Part shown: positions 10,640 to 21,836 of the stretch, piece after piece | Layout of the letters: the number at the start of each line of letters is the position of its first letter | Numbering within the stretch: the first letter of the stretch is position 1 | Assembly (NCBI GenBank): GCA_000934455.1 | Contig: KN882213.1 | Location: forward strand, 202,336-266,335 | Reading direction: 5' to 3' | DNA length: 64,000 nucleotides | From: Apostichopus parvimensis | Taxonomy: Eukaryota > Echinodermata > Holothuroidea > Aspidochirotida > Stichopodidae | Notes under the pieces: model-generated | The model's database searches: none | Told to the model about the DNA's origin: nothing | What the model saw: the letters and a program-made list of their open reading frames with translations, nothing else | Translations under genes and position numbers: made by a program

Positions 10640-12170
10640 CACAGCTATTCAGTATCCTAGTCCTGAAACTGGGGAAAGGAAGGATGAAGAAATAGAGAAA
10701 GGAAATGGCCATTTTCTCTTTCACAATCCCACAATGTAACATATATAATTATTTGCAGACTGCAACCATACTTTATTATAAATAATACAAATAATACATA
10801 AAGAGTCCCAGAGTGTACAATGATTTCAACCCATACTGTATTAGCATGGTTCAGTCCCACAAACTATATATACAAGAACATTCCCATAATGTAATACATA
10901 CAAACATTAGCACATTGATTCATTACTAAATTATCCCCACAATGTGTGTACATAAATAGTCCCATTGTGCATACAACATATTCAAACCCACACTGTAGTA
11001 TTATACATATTGAATTTCACAACCCCACCATGTATCAATATACCAACAGTGGAGCCCCACACTGTACATACACCAACAACCCCACACTGTAGTCTCTGCT
11101 GGTATGTATGTATGTGTGTGACACTTCCTTGTAAACACGATATATCAAGAAAGTCAGCTTCAATGAAGCTCATACTTGGTACGTAGGTTCAGCACAGTGA
11201 GTACATAATACCTATTGTTTTTGGTGTTGATGGTATGAATAATAATAAGTAAGCAGGGCCCAATGTTATTTCCTTGGACATCAATATCCCTGCAACCGTA
11301 AGTCACAATTTGTTAAAATTTGGCGCTATTGTAACAGTTGGGATTCGGACACATACAAAATTGGATCTCATTAATATTCATGAGTAGGCAGAGCTAGCAT
11401 GTGAACATTGTCAAGGTCAACTTTGATGAAGCTAATACTTGGTATGTAGGTTCAGCATAGTGTGTACATAGGTAATAGGCATGACCCACAATTTTTAGTG
11501 TCATGAACATAGATATTCATCAGGAGTGGATCTATAATACTAAATATCTAAGTACATTAAATTACATCTACCTAAGGCAAGGAATCACAGTGCCATGTGG
11601 TACGCTTGTCAAAAAATAGGTAAACCATTGGGGTGGCTGACCCATCGAGAATAAGAGCTCTTCATCGTACTCACTGTGACTGACCCACAAAATTATGAAA
11701 TTTCCTGGGATGGGGAGGATGCCCCCACTACTGAACTGAAAAAGACATTGTTTTCCAAATCTAATATACAAGTTGCCTGAATCAGGCTGAAGGGGAAAAA
11801 ACATATATGTCTCAATTATAGTTGCTTAATAATTCAAAATGTTAAAATGTAGTTTCTTTTCAACTTGTAAGTCCAAATTCTGGTACCTACTGGCAGTTTC
11901 GAGTTGCGCGTGGCCAGGGGAAGAGGTTGGTGAAACACGACCGAGACTTCGGTTTATGGTCATGTAGTAGCCATTTCATGAAAACATAATAAATTCTTCT
12001 CTCTTTTTTATGGCACGGTCTTTAGTGTTTGTCATAATGATACTTTGGTAATGCATTATTGGGAGTCTTCGCCAAAGTGCTTCAAAAAGTTAGGGCCGTT
12101 AAAATTATTATATTGAATAAGTACTCTAGCCTACTCATGTATTTTTTTCAGCTGTGACCTAAATAGAGCA
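10640..12170. other. No recognised gene; dispersed repeat at about 11095-11530
   Basis: Part of this stretch (TATGTATGTGTGTGACACTT, AAGCTCATACTTGGTACGTAGGTTCAG) belongs to the dispersed family seen at 25.1, 27.4 and 28.3 kb; the second word recurs near 11430. The rest is AT-rich and unassigned. Confidence 0.55.
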
Positions 12171-12214
12171 TTTCTTCAGTGTTGTAGTAATACTTTTTCC
12201 CTTTCATTTTTCAG

Positions 12215-12368
12215 TGCAGATGATGTGAAAAGAAGATTTCGGAACACACAAGACGTCAGGGTGCTGGTAAAAAATGGAGTGGAATCTTCGCTAAGATCCT
12301 CCCCGATGAGAAGAAAAAGGGAACAACAGCACAGACCATCGGAGTCAGACTCAGAACATGATCTTTGA
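12215..12368 (+). CDS. Terminal coding exon of an unidentified plus-strand gene
   Basis: A strong acceptor (CCCTTTCATTTTTCAG) ends at 12214. The exon carries one base to complete a codon (incoming intron phase 2), then 50 sense codons from 12216 and a TGA at 12366-12368. The product segment starts ADDVKRRFRNTQDVRVLVKNG, is basic in the middle (SSPMRRKRE) and ends acidic and Ser-rich (SESDSEHDL), as in many nuclear proteins. An AATAAA signal lies 466 bp downstream. I do not recognise the family. Upstream exons should lie between about 6 and 12 kb but are hidden among repeats. A real host exon is the best reading; transcript proof is lacking. Confidence 0.55.
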
Positions 12369-12860
12369 CTATTAGTATACAGTATTAGTGAAGGATCTAT
12401 CACTTATCAATTTTAAGAACAAGACCAAAAAAACCACTTTCCAAAATGGAAGAAATGATGCTAAAATACTGGGAACTTTCGTGAATATTTGCTTATATAT
12501 ATAACTATGTTCAGAGTTTTAGGGTTGCTATATGTTTATTGCATTACACAGTGAGTATATTGTTTTTGATTAATATTAATGCCCAGAATTTATTGGAAAT
12601 ATGAGTATCGGTAGTTGTATACATAATTCCCGATTTTATGCGATTTGTGAACAAAACCAACCCTGAATGTCTATTAAAGAGTGTTCACACTGGTGAAAAC
12701 TTTGCCTCAATACAAAGCACATAATAACATTATTTACAAACTCTTCCAAGACTTCTCCATTTGATGAGCGTGAATGGTGAGCCTGAATGCCTGATGATGC
12801 CTGCAGAATTGTTTATCATGTTTGATTGTTTCTGAATAAATGATTAAATTGAAACCTTGC
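12369..12860 (+). other. Probable 3' UTR with poly(A) signal
   Basis: No coding content follows the stop at 12368. A canonical AATAAA at 12835-12840 is followed by a T-rich stretch (about 12870), the usual arrangement for cleavage and polyadenylation of the exon at 12215-12368. Confidence 0.5.
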
Positions 12861-12996
12861 ATTTTGTTAACTTTTTTAGTATTCTGTTATATTTCAATTA
12901 TGTTACCAGGGTCAAAAAATTTTTAGTCATCAAAAACATCAAAATTAAGTTACTTATCTAGATATAAAACCCTTTTGTTACAATACTGGATTGCAC

Positions 12997-13002
12997 TTTA
13001 TT
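12997..13002 (-). terminator. Candidate minus-strand poly(A) signal
   Basis: TTTATT reads AATAAA on the minus strand, about 700 bp downstream of the minus-strand reading frame ending at 13706. With the plus signal at 12835 it gives a tail-to-tail arrangement. Such hexamers are common by chance in AT-rich DNA. Confidence 0.3.
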
Positions 13003-13705
13003 TATCATCATTTATATACTATCCCAAAAAATATTGTTGAAATAGCGAACAGTTATACATTACGTGATACGTTCACACTTGCTGAATGTTACCATTTTCT
13101 GCAATCCATTTGCAATTAACTTTGTAATAACAATGAATACTCTTACCAGTGTTATTTCACTTCTTGGGACTACAACTATCTGGCCGCGGTAGGTCCTTCC
13201 AAGAAGATATCGTATGCCTTGAGAACTTAGATGTTCTTCTGATAACGAACAACATTTCTTGACCTTGTATAGTACAAGGTGAAGTCAGCATCAGCAAGAA
13301 GGGGAAACAATTCACATGGTTAGATCCAGCTGGATTTCCATGAAGCCTGTAGAATAGAGTAGCAATAAGAAAGGAGGTAATTAAAACCTCCTACAATTAA
13401 CCTTGGATAAAGTAACATATAAAATACTTGTTTAGACTTCATTTTTTTACTGACAAATCCAATGAGAGGATCTTTTTCATAATGTTCAGTCCCTACCTAT
13501 TATCATATTTCATTTAAGTGGGGTGGGGCTTGCATGCAAACCACACAACTATAAAAATAGCAAGACTGTAACACAGCTGAAAGAAATTGCCTGCCTTAAT
13601 AATATTTTGCCTTTGATTTACCAATTCATATAAATACAGTGCACACACTGTATACTTACTGTAATGTAGTCAGATGGACAAACAAATGGCAGACTGATAC
13701 ACACT

Positions 13706-14197
13706 TTACATGTGTGGATCAGACATTATGTTAGCATACAAAGCAATGACTAGCATACCAAGACCAGCAAAAGAAAGAAAGTCAATTATGTTCCTGCTAC
13801 GAATTGAGTTCCGTTGAGTTTCAAGACCCAGAAAACTGAATCTAGCACATGTCACACGAGGTCCACTTCTTCTTACGCTCCTCTGTGATACCCGTCTTGG
13901 TTGTCTAAAAACTGCCCATCTCGGAGACAAAGTCATCATTGTCCCTGGTATTATGGAAGAGGTGTATGGCTCAGTTAAGACGGGATCGGAAGTTCGAGAG
14001 GACACTTTTTGAAGGTGGTCTGGTAAGTGAGTGAAATTGTGTGGACGGATTGGTGGATTGTGCAAGACTGATTGCAAGTTGTTTGAATCAGCTATTGATG
14101 AGATTAGACCATGAATGTTTATAAAGTCTCACAGCTGCTGAAGAGCCCTGCTGACATCATCCACTACAGACATTGGCTGTGGTTGGCTTGATGGCAT
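13706..14197 (-). CDS. Possible tail-anchored membrane protein exon with one in-frame TGA
   Basis: From ATG at 14197-14195 (MPSSQPQPMSVVDDVSRALQQ) the frame is open except for a TGA at 14131-14129, then continues 141 codons to the stop near 13706. The middle is Arg/Pro/Ser-rich (PRWAVFRQPRRVSQRSVRR). The C-terminus has one hydrophobic segment, FLSFAGLGMLVIALYANIM, and only a short polar tail, the layout of a tail-anchored protein of the ER or outer mitochondrial membrane. An acceptor-like CAAG at 14190-14187 after a T-rich tract could instead start an exon at 14186. The TGA may be a nonsense mutation, an assembly error or an intron-exon edge; recoding cannot be judged. Family not recognised. 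Confidence 0.45.
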
Positions 14198-14199
14198 GA

Positions 14200-16140
14200 A
14201 ATGAGAAAATGAAAACAAATATAGCATTGTGTTCAGTACAACACACAACTAGCATGGCAGGGTTATGGGGGGAGGGGAACCTCCGTACTTACACCTAAAA
14301 TTTCTCAAATTGAAAGGAGACACCCTCAGCTGGGTTTCACCACCCATTTCCATACACAACTACTGTAGTACTAGGCAATCCCATGTAAACATTAAAGCCT
14401 ACTCTATTAAAGTTAGGAGGCCATTCCCTTTTGAACTCATTCTTTAGAATACACTGCATACTCTGCCCTAAAATATACAACTACTGTCATTCAATGCAGA
14501 CAGTTTATAGTAACTCCCAGGAAACAACAAGTACATTGACTAACTACAGTGAGCTGGTTCTATATATACAAAGTAAAAGTTAACATTGTGGCCAAAGAAA
14601 GTCCTTTTGATCACATAAAAAAAATCCATTTATGAAATGTCAGTATAACTTTGAAAATATAGTCATCAATCATGAATACAAATTACTTTAACAAAACTAA
14701 ATGAATCATATACTTATGGAATGTGCCGGCACTTGTAAGGGGTATTGTACTTCTCCTCACACTCACCATCATTTCAGAGTCATGTACTTGCCCTTGACAT
14801 AGTGTTGGTTTCCTACTCACACAACAGCCTGCAAGTCGTATAGCTACAGTGCATCTGGCCCAACTGAACCAATGCATACGTGCACTACTACAGACCTGTA
14901 CTAAATTAAATACTGTAATGCCAAGGTTGCACTAAAACATATAGATCTGGCCCATGTGCAGCCATTCAGGAACCGTGGGAATCTAGGCCCATGCATCGCA
15001 TAAGCTTGTAAATGAGACAAAGTGGATAGGTTTGTTGTCAACAAGAATCTGGCTTTGTAAAGAAATCCCCCTGGATGTATATATATATAGCTACAGTTTA
15101 ACAGAACCTTACCGTACGTAGGCCTCACTGCAGTACAGTATCATCTGGGTATATTGTGTATAACTGAAGTAGGTAATTGCATCTGTGTACGTACTGTAAT
15201 TGTCGCACCTCTAAATATTCCTACATTTCACTGTGGGAACCATACTGCAGGCAACATAACCCGTTGCACATCAGCAGTGATATGTTTTGGAATCCGATTC
15301 AGTTATGTGCCGATGAAATTTGGTTAATTTGAAAGCTATTTACACACTCCCTCACATGTTGCAAGTAGTTTTGCTCTTGAAAATGATACTCTCTAAAAAT
15401 AACCAAATTCCTCGAGATGACGCCACTACTCCTTAACAACGATCCGTCTGCTAAATCTAGGCATGTATAGAGATCCTCATAGCATGCCAAACAGGTTTCA
15501 AAGTCAATGTATGCAAGCAGGACAATAAAGTTATGGAAAGATGAGTCAATCAAGGGGTATTATGCAGACTTCACACAGCAGACCTCGGGTGAGATTATTC
15601 TGAACTGTATGTTTGTGGGTAGCGAATAAGAAATATTTTGGGGTCATTTTATTTCTGAGGTTCTCCACATCTGATAATCGCATACAGGCGGGTGTTTTCC
15701 TTTAATAAATATCGTTCATCAAATCCTTAAGTGCGTCAATTACTAGCCCACCATGCTACACTATAGTAAATTCCAGGGTTAGCCTATGTGTATTTGCCTA
15801 CAAATATTCCTATAGCTCGACATGTTTGACTAGACTAGACCGGTTTGCATTGAGAGAATTTCAGCTCATTGACATATCAGTTTTACAGCCTCTTTATAAA
15901 TACGTCAAATTGTTTTTGTAAGTAATTGTGCATTATTACCATGGACATAATTACCATGAACAGTCTTGCTAGCTTGGTAAAGGTAAAATTCTCCATTTTC
16001 GAAGTGGTTCACGTTGAAAGATATCGCAGAACTAGATAGTCAGATTCAGAAATATTTCAAGATTCGCGCGCCTTGTGAGGTGACTTGACGTGATGTATCT
16101 TCACGTGTCAATCATCACCGAAATCGGGATTTGGAATGTG
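14200..16140. other. No recognised gene
   Basis: Short chance reading frames only on either strand. No coding motif, RNA gene or element termini were identified. Confidence 0.55.
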
Positions 16141-16230
16141 TTCATGAGGTAAATCGATGATGTCTATTTAAATATGTATATGTGAGTTTCAGTTGCTAGA
16201 AACTGGTATAAGTGGAAGGAAATTGGCTTC

Positions 16231-16380
16231 TAGCGATTTAATTCGACATATCATCGATATAAGCTGGTAGATGTCGATTTAAATGGACATATAACGATTT
16301 ATTTTACATATGATCGATTTAAATTCGTATATATCGATTTAAATCGGTATAAGTCGATTCCCCACGATTTCAGACATGGC
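16231..16380 (+). repeat. Minisatellite with a 20-bp period, CGATTTAAAT core
   Basis: CGATTTA or its variants begin at 16234, 16255, 16275, 16295, 16315, 16335, 16355 and 16375, a nearly exact 20-bp spacing. Units read roughly CGATTTAAATNNNTATATAT. The core TTTAAA is self-complementary. Related words upstream (16155-16175) suggest that the array once began earlier. Confidence 0.9.
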
Positions 16381-16479
16381 CCGCCATAATAGGCTATGTG
16401 TGGGTGTTTGTTGATGAAATTTAATATTTATTGTTAAAATGAAATTACAATGTATGTGTGTGTATGTGTGTCACGGCGA

Positions 16480-17200
16480 TTTGTGAACAGCTTATCTTAA
16501 CAACAATAAGAGCTACGAAGATGAAACTTGTTAAAAGGAAGGAGGGTAAGGCATTCTCGAACTGATTTGATTTCGGCACGAAATATGCTAATTAGGTGGC
16601 GAATTTGCATAATTTCGAGGTGAAATTGACTCTACATTTTTGGATCAACATGAAATTTGGTACATATAGTCAACATCTCGGGCTGAAAATTTCTTTCACA
16701 TTGAATCTGACCAAAGAGATCGAGACCTATGATGTTCGAACTTATGGAGTATCGCAAACATTTAGAGGTAATCACAGGTCGTTTGAGGTGAAAGTGATAA
16801 AAATTGTTTGATTTACATGAAACTTGCTTCATAGAGTCACCATTTACCGCTTAAATTTTTGAGTCATTTGGAGGTCACCAGTGGTCACTTGAGATATAAT
16901 CACATAATATTCTTAAACGTTGGAGTGATTGTTAATAACAACTTGTATAAACGTGAATACAATACGGCCCGCAGCTACCGAGAAGTTTCCGATTGCGCTT
17001 CTTCAGTAGATTAACCTTGTGTACAGCATATCTTGAGGACCATAGAAGATCTGATGATGGAACTTGGTATAAGGGTGCGTGATTAGGAGCTCTCGAACTG
17101 ATTATATTTTAGGCATAAAATATGCTAATTATGTAGCTAATTGGCACAACTTACGCTTTAGCATGTTTAACACAAAATATGTTAATTATGTTAACTTTAC
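16480..17200 (+). repeat. Dispersed repeat with ATATGCTAATTA motif, two diverged copies
   Basis: Near 16490-16620 and again near 17010-17150 the same order appears: an AGC(A)TATCTT word, GAAACTTG/GGAACTTGG, CTCGAACTGATT, and AAATATGCTAATTA. A third relative lies near 27895-28000. Filler between them contains a chance frame. Confidence 0.6.
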
Positions 17201-17641
17201 ATGACCAGCGATCATGTTGGCGATCAAAGCAAAAACCCACTGTCGCGTAACTAGGCGAGACTAGAGGTTCGAGAACCGCCTTGTATGAACTTGCTTTGTT
17301 ACATCAGGGTGTGTTCACCCACTGCAATGATGTCATCATCAGTCTTAAATCACGATTCGGACCAGGCACCCTCATGTTTATCACCTAAACAGACATTCCA
17401 TATTGTCTCACCATTAACATCTTGTACGAGTATATATTCCTTAGTAAATGTAAAAGCATCACACACACAGCAGAATACACTGCATAGCACATCAATACAT
17501 ATGTTTACTCCATCTCACTGATCAACAAGAAACTAACTACCTTCAAACTTAAAGTACCATCCAGTGAAACCAATGCTGATAATATGTTACACAAATATCC
17601 TTCAAATAAGATTTCTTTTCTACTTTATCTAATTCTTGCAG

Positions 17642-17799
17642 ATCCATGTGCTACCGCCATCAACAAAAAAAGGGTCTATAGTCGACATTGATGACCAAAA
17701 CGACAGCCTTTTGATCACCATTGTGACTGACGATGGTGCATTGGGACAGTATACCTTGCCACCTCAAACTGCAGCACTGCTGAAGGCGGAATCAGTTGA
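17642..17799 (+). pseudogene. Exon-like segment, left part, split by a hAT insertion
   Basis: A clear acceptor with a long pyrimidine tract (TTTCTACTTTATCTAATTCTTGCAG) is split here at 17641. From ATC at 17642 the frame is open through IHVLPPSTKKGSIVDIDDQ, LLITIVTDDGALGQYTLPPQ and TAALLKAESV to the transposon edge at 17799. Composition and codon use look protein-coding. The frame runs by chance another 60 bases into the transposon. With the matching right part at 21837 it would form one exon of about 300 bases. Product not recognised. The insertion probably killed this copy of the gene, unless it is an intronic pseudo-exon. Confidence 0.5.
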
Positions 17800-17921
17800 C
17801 AGAGATGCCAACCAGTACGATGTTATCGTAGTTAGTACGATACAAAAAAGGGAAATACGATAATACGATTCGCCTCTTGAAAATACGACTTTTCATCTTT
17901 GCCAAAAAACCCAAACAAAAA

Positions 17922-17984
17922 GCGGAATCGCATATCAAAACCGCGGAATCGCATATATAAACCGCGGAATCACATAGAAAATGT
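17922..17984 (+). repeat. Subterminal 21-bp triplicate of the hAT element
   Basis: GCGGAATC begins at 17922, 17943 and 17964, each followed by (G/A)CATA and an A-rich spacer, an exact 21-bp period. Just outside, TACGAT occurs at least four times between 17816 and 17880. Subterminal motif repeats are known transposase-binding sites in hAT elements; the role here is inferred. Confidence 0.75.
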
Positions 17985-18550
17985 ACAAGTAAACCCGCGC
18001 AAACCCGACAAAAACGTTCAACAACAAGCCTTCATGGCCGGGAAATAACCGTAATCGGCAGTAACGCTGCGAGCGAACCTTGCCTCATAACAGCAGCTCT
18101 AGCGCTCCTACTGTGCAAGTGTTTGTATTGCATGCATAAGCTATCGCGACGGCCAATGTACGTTGTGTGCACATATTGTGTACTACGCGTAATATCACTT
18201 GTAATCTGAATTGACTGTGCAGCAATTCATCGTGCCGTAGGTCACTCGATGGCGTCGAATAGGAATCAACTTTAATTTCGGAAATATTATTTATCTGACA
18301 TAAATCATGACATCGAAGGCTAGAAAGCAATCATACAAGAAGGAATACACGGAAAAGTGGCCGTGTATTGTGCCGTCTAAAAAGGACAATCATTCCGTGA
18401 CATGTGTAATTTGTGGTAGCGATTTCAGCATTGCCCATGGAGGGGCAACAGATATACAGCTGCACATGGGCAGGATCAAGCATCGCAACGCCTCCACTGC
18501 CCGCGAAGGCACTGCCAGTATCGCCACGATGTTTAAACAGCAGGCAGATA

Positions 18551-18579
18551 GATAGAGAGAAGGTGCCCTTCTCTCTATC
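18551..18579. repeat. Perfect 13-bp inverted repeat, 3-base loop
   Basis: GATAGAGAGAAGG at 18551-18563 and its reverse complement at 18567-18579 enclose TGC. It lies exactly where the BED finger stops and the catalytic domain resumes, so it may mark the internal deletion. Confidence 0.9.
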
Positions 18580-19647
18580 CACTGACGGGAGCAGTCACCG
18601 TGATGCAGATGAACAGCTATACCCTATTGTCGTACTGAACTTTGATGTTGAGGTTTAGCATGTCATCAGTGTGCTCTTACAAATCGCAACGACTAAAGAG
18701 AGATCCACAGGACAGAACATCTATCTCCTCCTTGACAATGTGCTCAAAGAAAATGGTATTCCGTGGAACAAAGTAGTGTGTTTCACGGCGGACAACGCAG
18801 CTGTGATGATGGGGGCAGTTTCTGGTACTGCTGCTTTTCTGAGGAAAGCCAACGCAGATGTGTTCATCAATGGCTGTCTTTGCCACCGGCTACACCTGAC
18901 AGCTGAAAAGGGAACCAAGCAACTGTCCTTCTCTCCAGAAGAGCTACTCATTACGACATACTACTACCTCTAAAAATCTTCCAAACGGCACAAGGACTTC
19001 AAGCAGGTTCAGGCTATGTGCAGTGTTAAAGATCATGCAATCCTGAAACACATTTGCCCAAGGTAGTTGTTATTTTTATTTTTATTCAAATCATTATTGC
19101 TTCTTTTTCATTCTTACATAATATATTTGTATACAATTTGTACACACATCTTAAAAATTTACAGGAAATGAATAGTGAAACAAACAAGAGAGAAAAATGT
19201 CATAATTAGATATTGAAGGTGAAGGTACTAAGTCAAATTGATTGAGAGTTTATGCTTTCCATTTTCTAAAGTTCAATGATAATTCCCCTTTTTACAATTT
19301 ATTCGTTCTGTGGCTTTAACAATGATATAGAAAATTGCATATTTGTAAACTGCATGTGAAAATCAATATTTTTACTAAATCGTAATTTTGTCTTCTTTGT
19401 TTAGCAATTTGCATGTACATGGTAATCTATGGAGAGATCCCTCGAGAGATTATTGAAGCAGTGGATACCCCTGCAAGAGTATTTCAAGCAGGAAGCACAA
19501 TCAGGCCAGAAGAGGAACGGTGATGCTTCCGGTGGCCCGAGTGAGTCAAAGAGGCAAAAAATTAGTACGAAAAGCAGTGCTACAAAGACTCCTGTACAAA
19601 AAAGTCTTCATCCTCTGCAAGCGGTGCTAGGGCATCTAAGACCACAG

Positions 19648-19908
19648 CTACCAAGACCTCTGCGAAGAAGTCTGTGTCTTCCGTTAGCATTGCTCAATCT
19701 ACCAAGACCTCTGCGAAGAAGGCTGTGTCTTCCGTTAGCAGTGCTCAATCTACCAAGACCTCTGCGAAGAAGTCTGTGTCTTCTGCGAGCAGTGATAAAT
19801 TTGCCAAGACTTCTGTGCAGAAGTCTGTGTTTTCTACAAGCAGTAGTACTAAACCTACCAAGACCTCTGCTGCAAAGTCTTCGTCTGGTGTTAGCAGTGC
19901 TGCAACTA
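19648..19908 (+). repeat. 51-bp coding tandem repeat in the transposase linker
   Basis: CTACCAAGACCTCTGCGAAG-type units start at 19648, 19699, 19750, 19801 and 19855 (51, 51, 51, 54 bp). In frame 0 each encodes about 17 residues like STKTSAKKSVSSVSS, a Ser/Thr/Lys linker. Period and frame are multiples of three, so expansion happened while the frame was being kept. A frameshift near 19610 separates it from the preceding block. Confidence 0.85.
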
Positions 19909-21695
19909 CCAAGATCCTGTCTACGAATTTCCTGCCCTCAAACTCTTCCAAGACTGCAAAGAGATCAATGAAGCGTACTACATGCATTTCTTTAACCAGG
20001 GGTACTCCTTACAATGGGCAGATATTTCCAGGGACAAAGTCAAGCATCAGTAATGTTGGAAAAGTGTGTGAAAAGTCAAAGCAGGTGAGGATACCAGTAG
20101 AGTGTCTGTGACAAGTGTGACCAAAGCTGCTGAGATCTACAAAATATTCACTGACAATAAACAAACTATACTGCATGTCTTTGCAGCATACAATCCCTCT
20201 CTACAATGTCCTCAATCTGTAGCTTCAGCAAGATGAACCAAAGATCCACTTTCTCCATGACAAGCTACACAAATGACTTCACGACATATTGGTGCAATTT
20301 GTCAACCCCAAAGTGATTGCTAGTGCCAGTTCACTTCAACAGTGCACTTATGAACATGATAAACTCATTGTGGGGCACTCTGTTAGCGACTTACTAGCTT
20401 CAGGGAAGGTGGCTATGAAAGATGATGAGGAATTCTTCAAGTCAGTTCGCAGGTATTTTGTTACGTTTTGTGACTACATTATCAAGTCATTTCCTCTGAA
20501 GGATGAAGTTCTCTTGAATGCCTGTGTAGCAGATGATAGAAAGAGATTGGACACCAAGTTCTGTTCTGTTGCATGCTTTGTAACCAGGTTTCACCACATG
20601 GAAGAGAGCATTGATCAAATGGAGATAGAGTTTGGTCTGTACCAGGTACACTCTTGGAATCAGTGTCACTGGACCAACGCGCTGATGATGTGTGGGTTGC
20701 TATCTCCAACATTGAGGACAGAACAACGGGCAAGAAGAAATACACACATCTGCCAAAATCATGCTGTCGATCTTATCTTTGCCACATAGTAATGCAGAAG
20801 ATGAAAGACTCTTCAGCCTGGTGAGGGAAATGCCACAGACTTCCGGCCCAACTTGTCAACAACAGTCCTGTCTGACCTCCTGACTCAGAAGGTTTCCAGT
20901 CAGGCAAGGAACCTTGTGCCACAAGATGACATTTAATGACAAACTATTGCACAAATGCAAACAGGCTGCTACAACATACAACAAGAAATAAACACTGAAA
21001 TGAACATGATCCTTTGACATTTTATGAAACTGTGATGACATAGATTTTAATTTGCAAGTGACCACTTCACATTTTCTGCTGTGGACAATGATGTGAAATT
21101 TTATAAAGTATTATGCCTCAACATACAAGAAAAGGACTGAAAGAAATCAAATTCCATTGAAATTTCATGAGACAGATGAGAAAATTTATTATTACTACAA
21201 AACATTTTCTGTGGAGTCATCTGACTTCGTAAGTTATTTTCGGTAACTAAATGTTCCTTCATTCGTGTATTAATTAATAGTTGACTAATATTTTCCTGAG
21301 ACATTTCATTATGAATCAAATCCTAAATAGTTCATCAATAATCTTGGTACATGCTGCAATTCATATTTCATCATGTGAAATATCTGACACTTTTTTTCTT
21401 TCAATTGGTTAAGAATGTCAGTTAACAGGAATGTGGTTCATATTCCCATGAGTATAATGCAAGTCTATACAGTAAGTTTTGTTCTCACTTTTACTTCTGG
21501 CTTGAACCAAATTTATCATTGGCCCAAAATATGCAAGCAATTAAGTTGTATCAATATTCTCATTATGCATTTAAACACCCTTTTTGCATGATAAGAATTA
21601 TTACAGATGCTTTACAATGTTCTCATTAGATGTAATTGAAAGAGCAAACATTTTACTTGCCCGTTCTTACCAGTTAAACATTTTTGTGACATTTT

Positions 21696-21720
21696 ACTGG
21701 CCCGGGGCGAACGGGCCAGT
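21696..21720. repeat. GC-rich hairpin in the hAT 3' subterminal region
   Basis: ACTGGCCCG and CGGGCCAGT (9-bp perfect arms) enclose GGGCGAA. It is strongly GC-rich in otherwise AT-rich DNA, 110 bp inside the right end of the transposon. It may be a transposase- or fold-related subterminal structure. Confidence 0.8.
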
Positions 21721-21836
21721 GGGAATGTTGAGCTTTTGTGAAAATCTTATTTTTCTCTGAAAAATGTGTTTTTTTTTTTTTTTTTAGGATATTCAGTCGG
21801 TTTTTTGGTGTCAAGAGGTTGGCATCTCTGAGTTGA

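Larger units (their letters stand above)
18307..20936 (+). pseudogene. hAT transposase with N-terminal BED-type zinc finger, broken
   Basis: The N-terminus (18307-18555) is basic, then CVICGSDFSIAHGG...HMGRIKH, with the C-x2-C...H-x4-H pattern of a BED-like finger. A deletion removes the start of the catalytic core. Frame 2 then reads SLSTDGSSHRDADEQ (18578 on), a TAG/TGA-type stop at 18656-18658, FTADNAAVMMGAVSG, and GCLCHRLHLTAEKG, a hAT signature. A further stop follows at 18971-18973. An AT-rich 340-bp interruption (about 19064-19404) follows, either an intron or an insertion, since the flanks partly overlap in homology. After a Ser/Lys/Thr repeat linker come the DYIIKSFPLKDEVLLNA region (20289 on) and the C-terminal dimerisation motif SNAEDERLFSLVR, shifting frame into DFRPNLSTTVLSDLL and a natural TAA at 20934-20936. 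Confidence 0.85.
17800..21830 (+). mobile_element. hAT-superfamily DNA transposon, complete ends, dead transposase
   Basis: The left end CAGAGATGCCAACC (17800-17813) is matched exactly in reverse complement at 21817-21830. CAGAG-type ends are typical of hAT elements. The hexamer AGTTGA directly abuts both ends (17794-17799 and 21831-21836). The expected 8-bp duplication would be TCAGTTGA on the left, with two bases lost or changed on the right. The interior holds a BED-finger/hAT transposase relic in the same orientation (18307-20936) and subterminal repeats. At 4,031 bp its length suits an autonomous hAT element. Multiple stops and shifts mean it can no longer move itself. Confidence 0.88.

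Noticed and set aside
19064-19404. Intron in the hAT transposase
   Set aside because: Donor and acceptor look plausible, but homology on the two sides overlaps (Trp-Leu encoded twice), which fits an insertion equally well. Left undecided rather than annotated as an intron.
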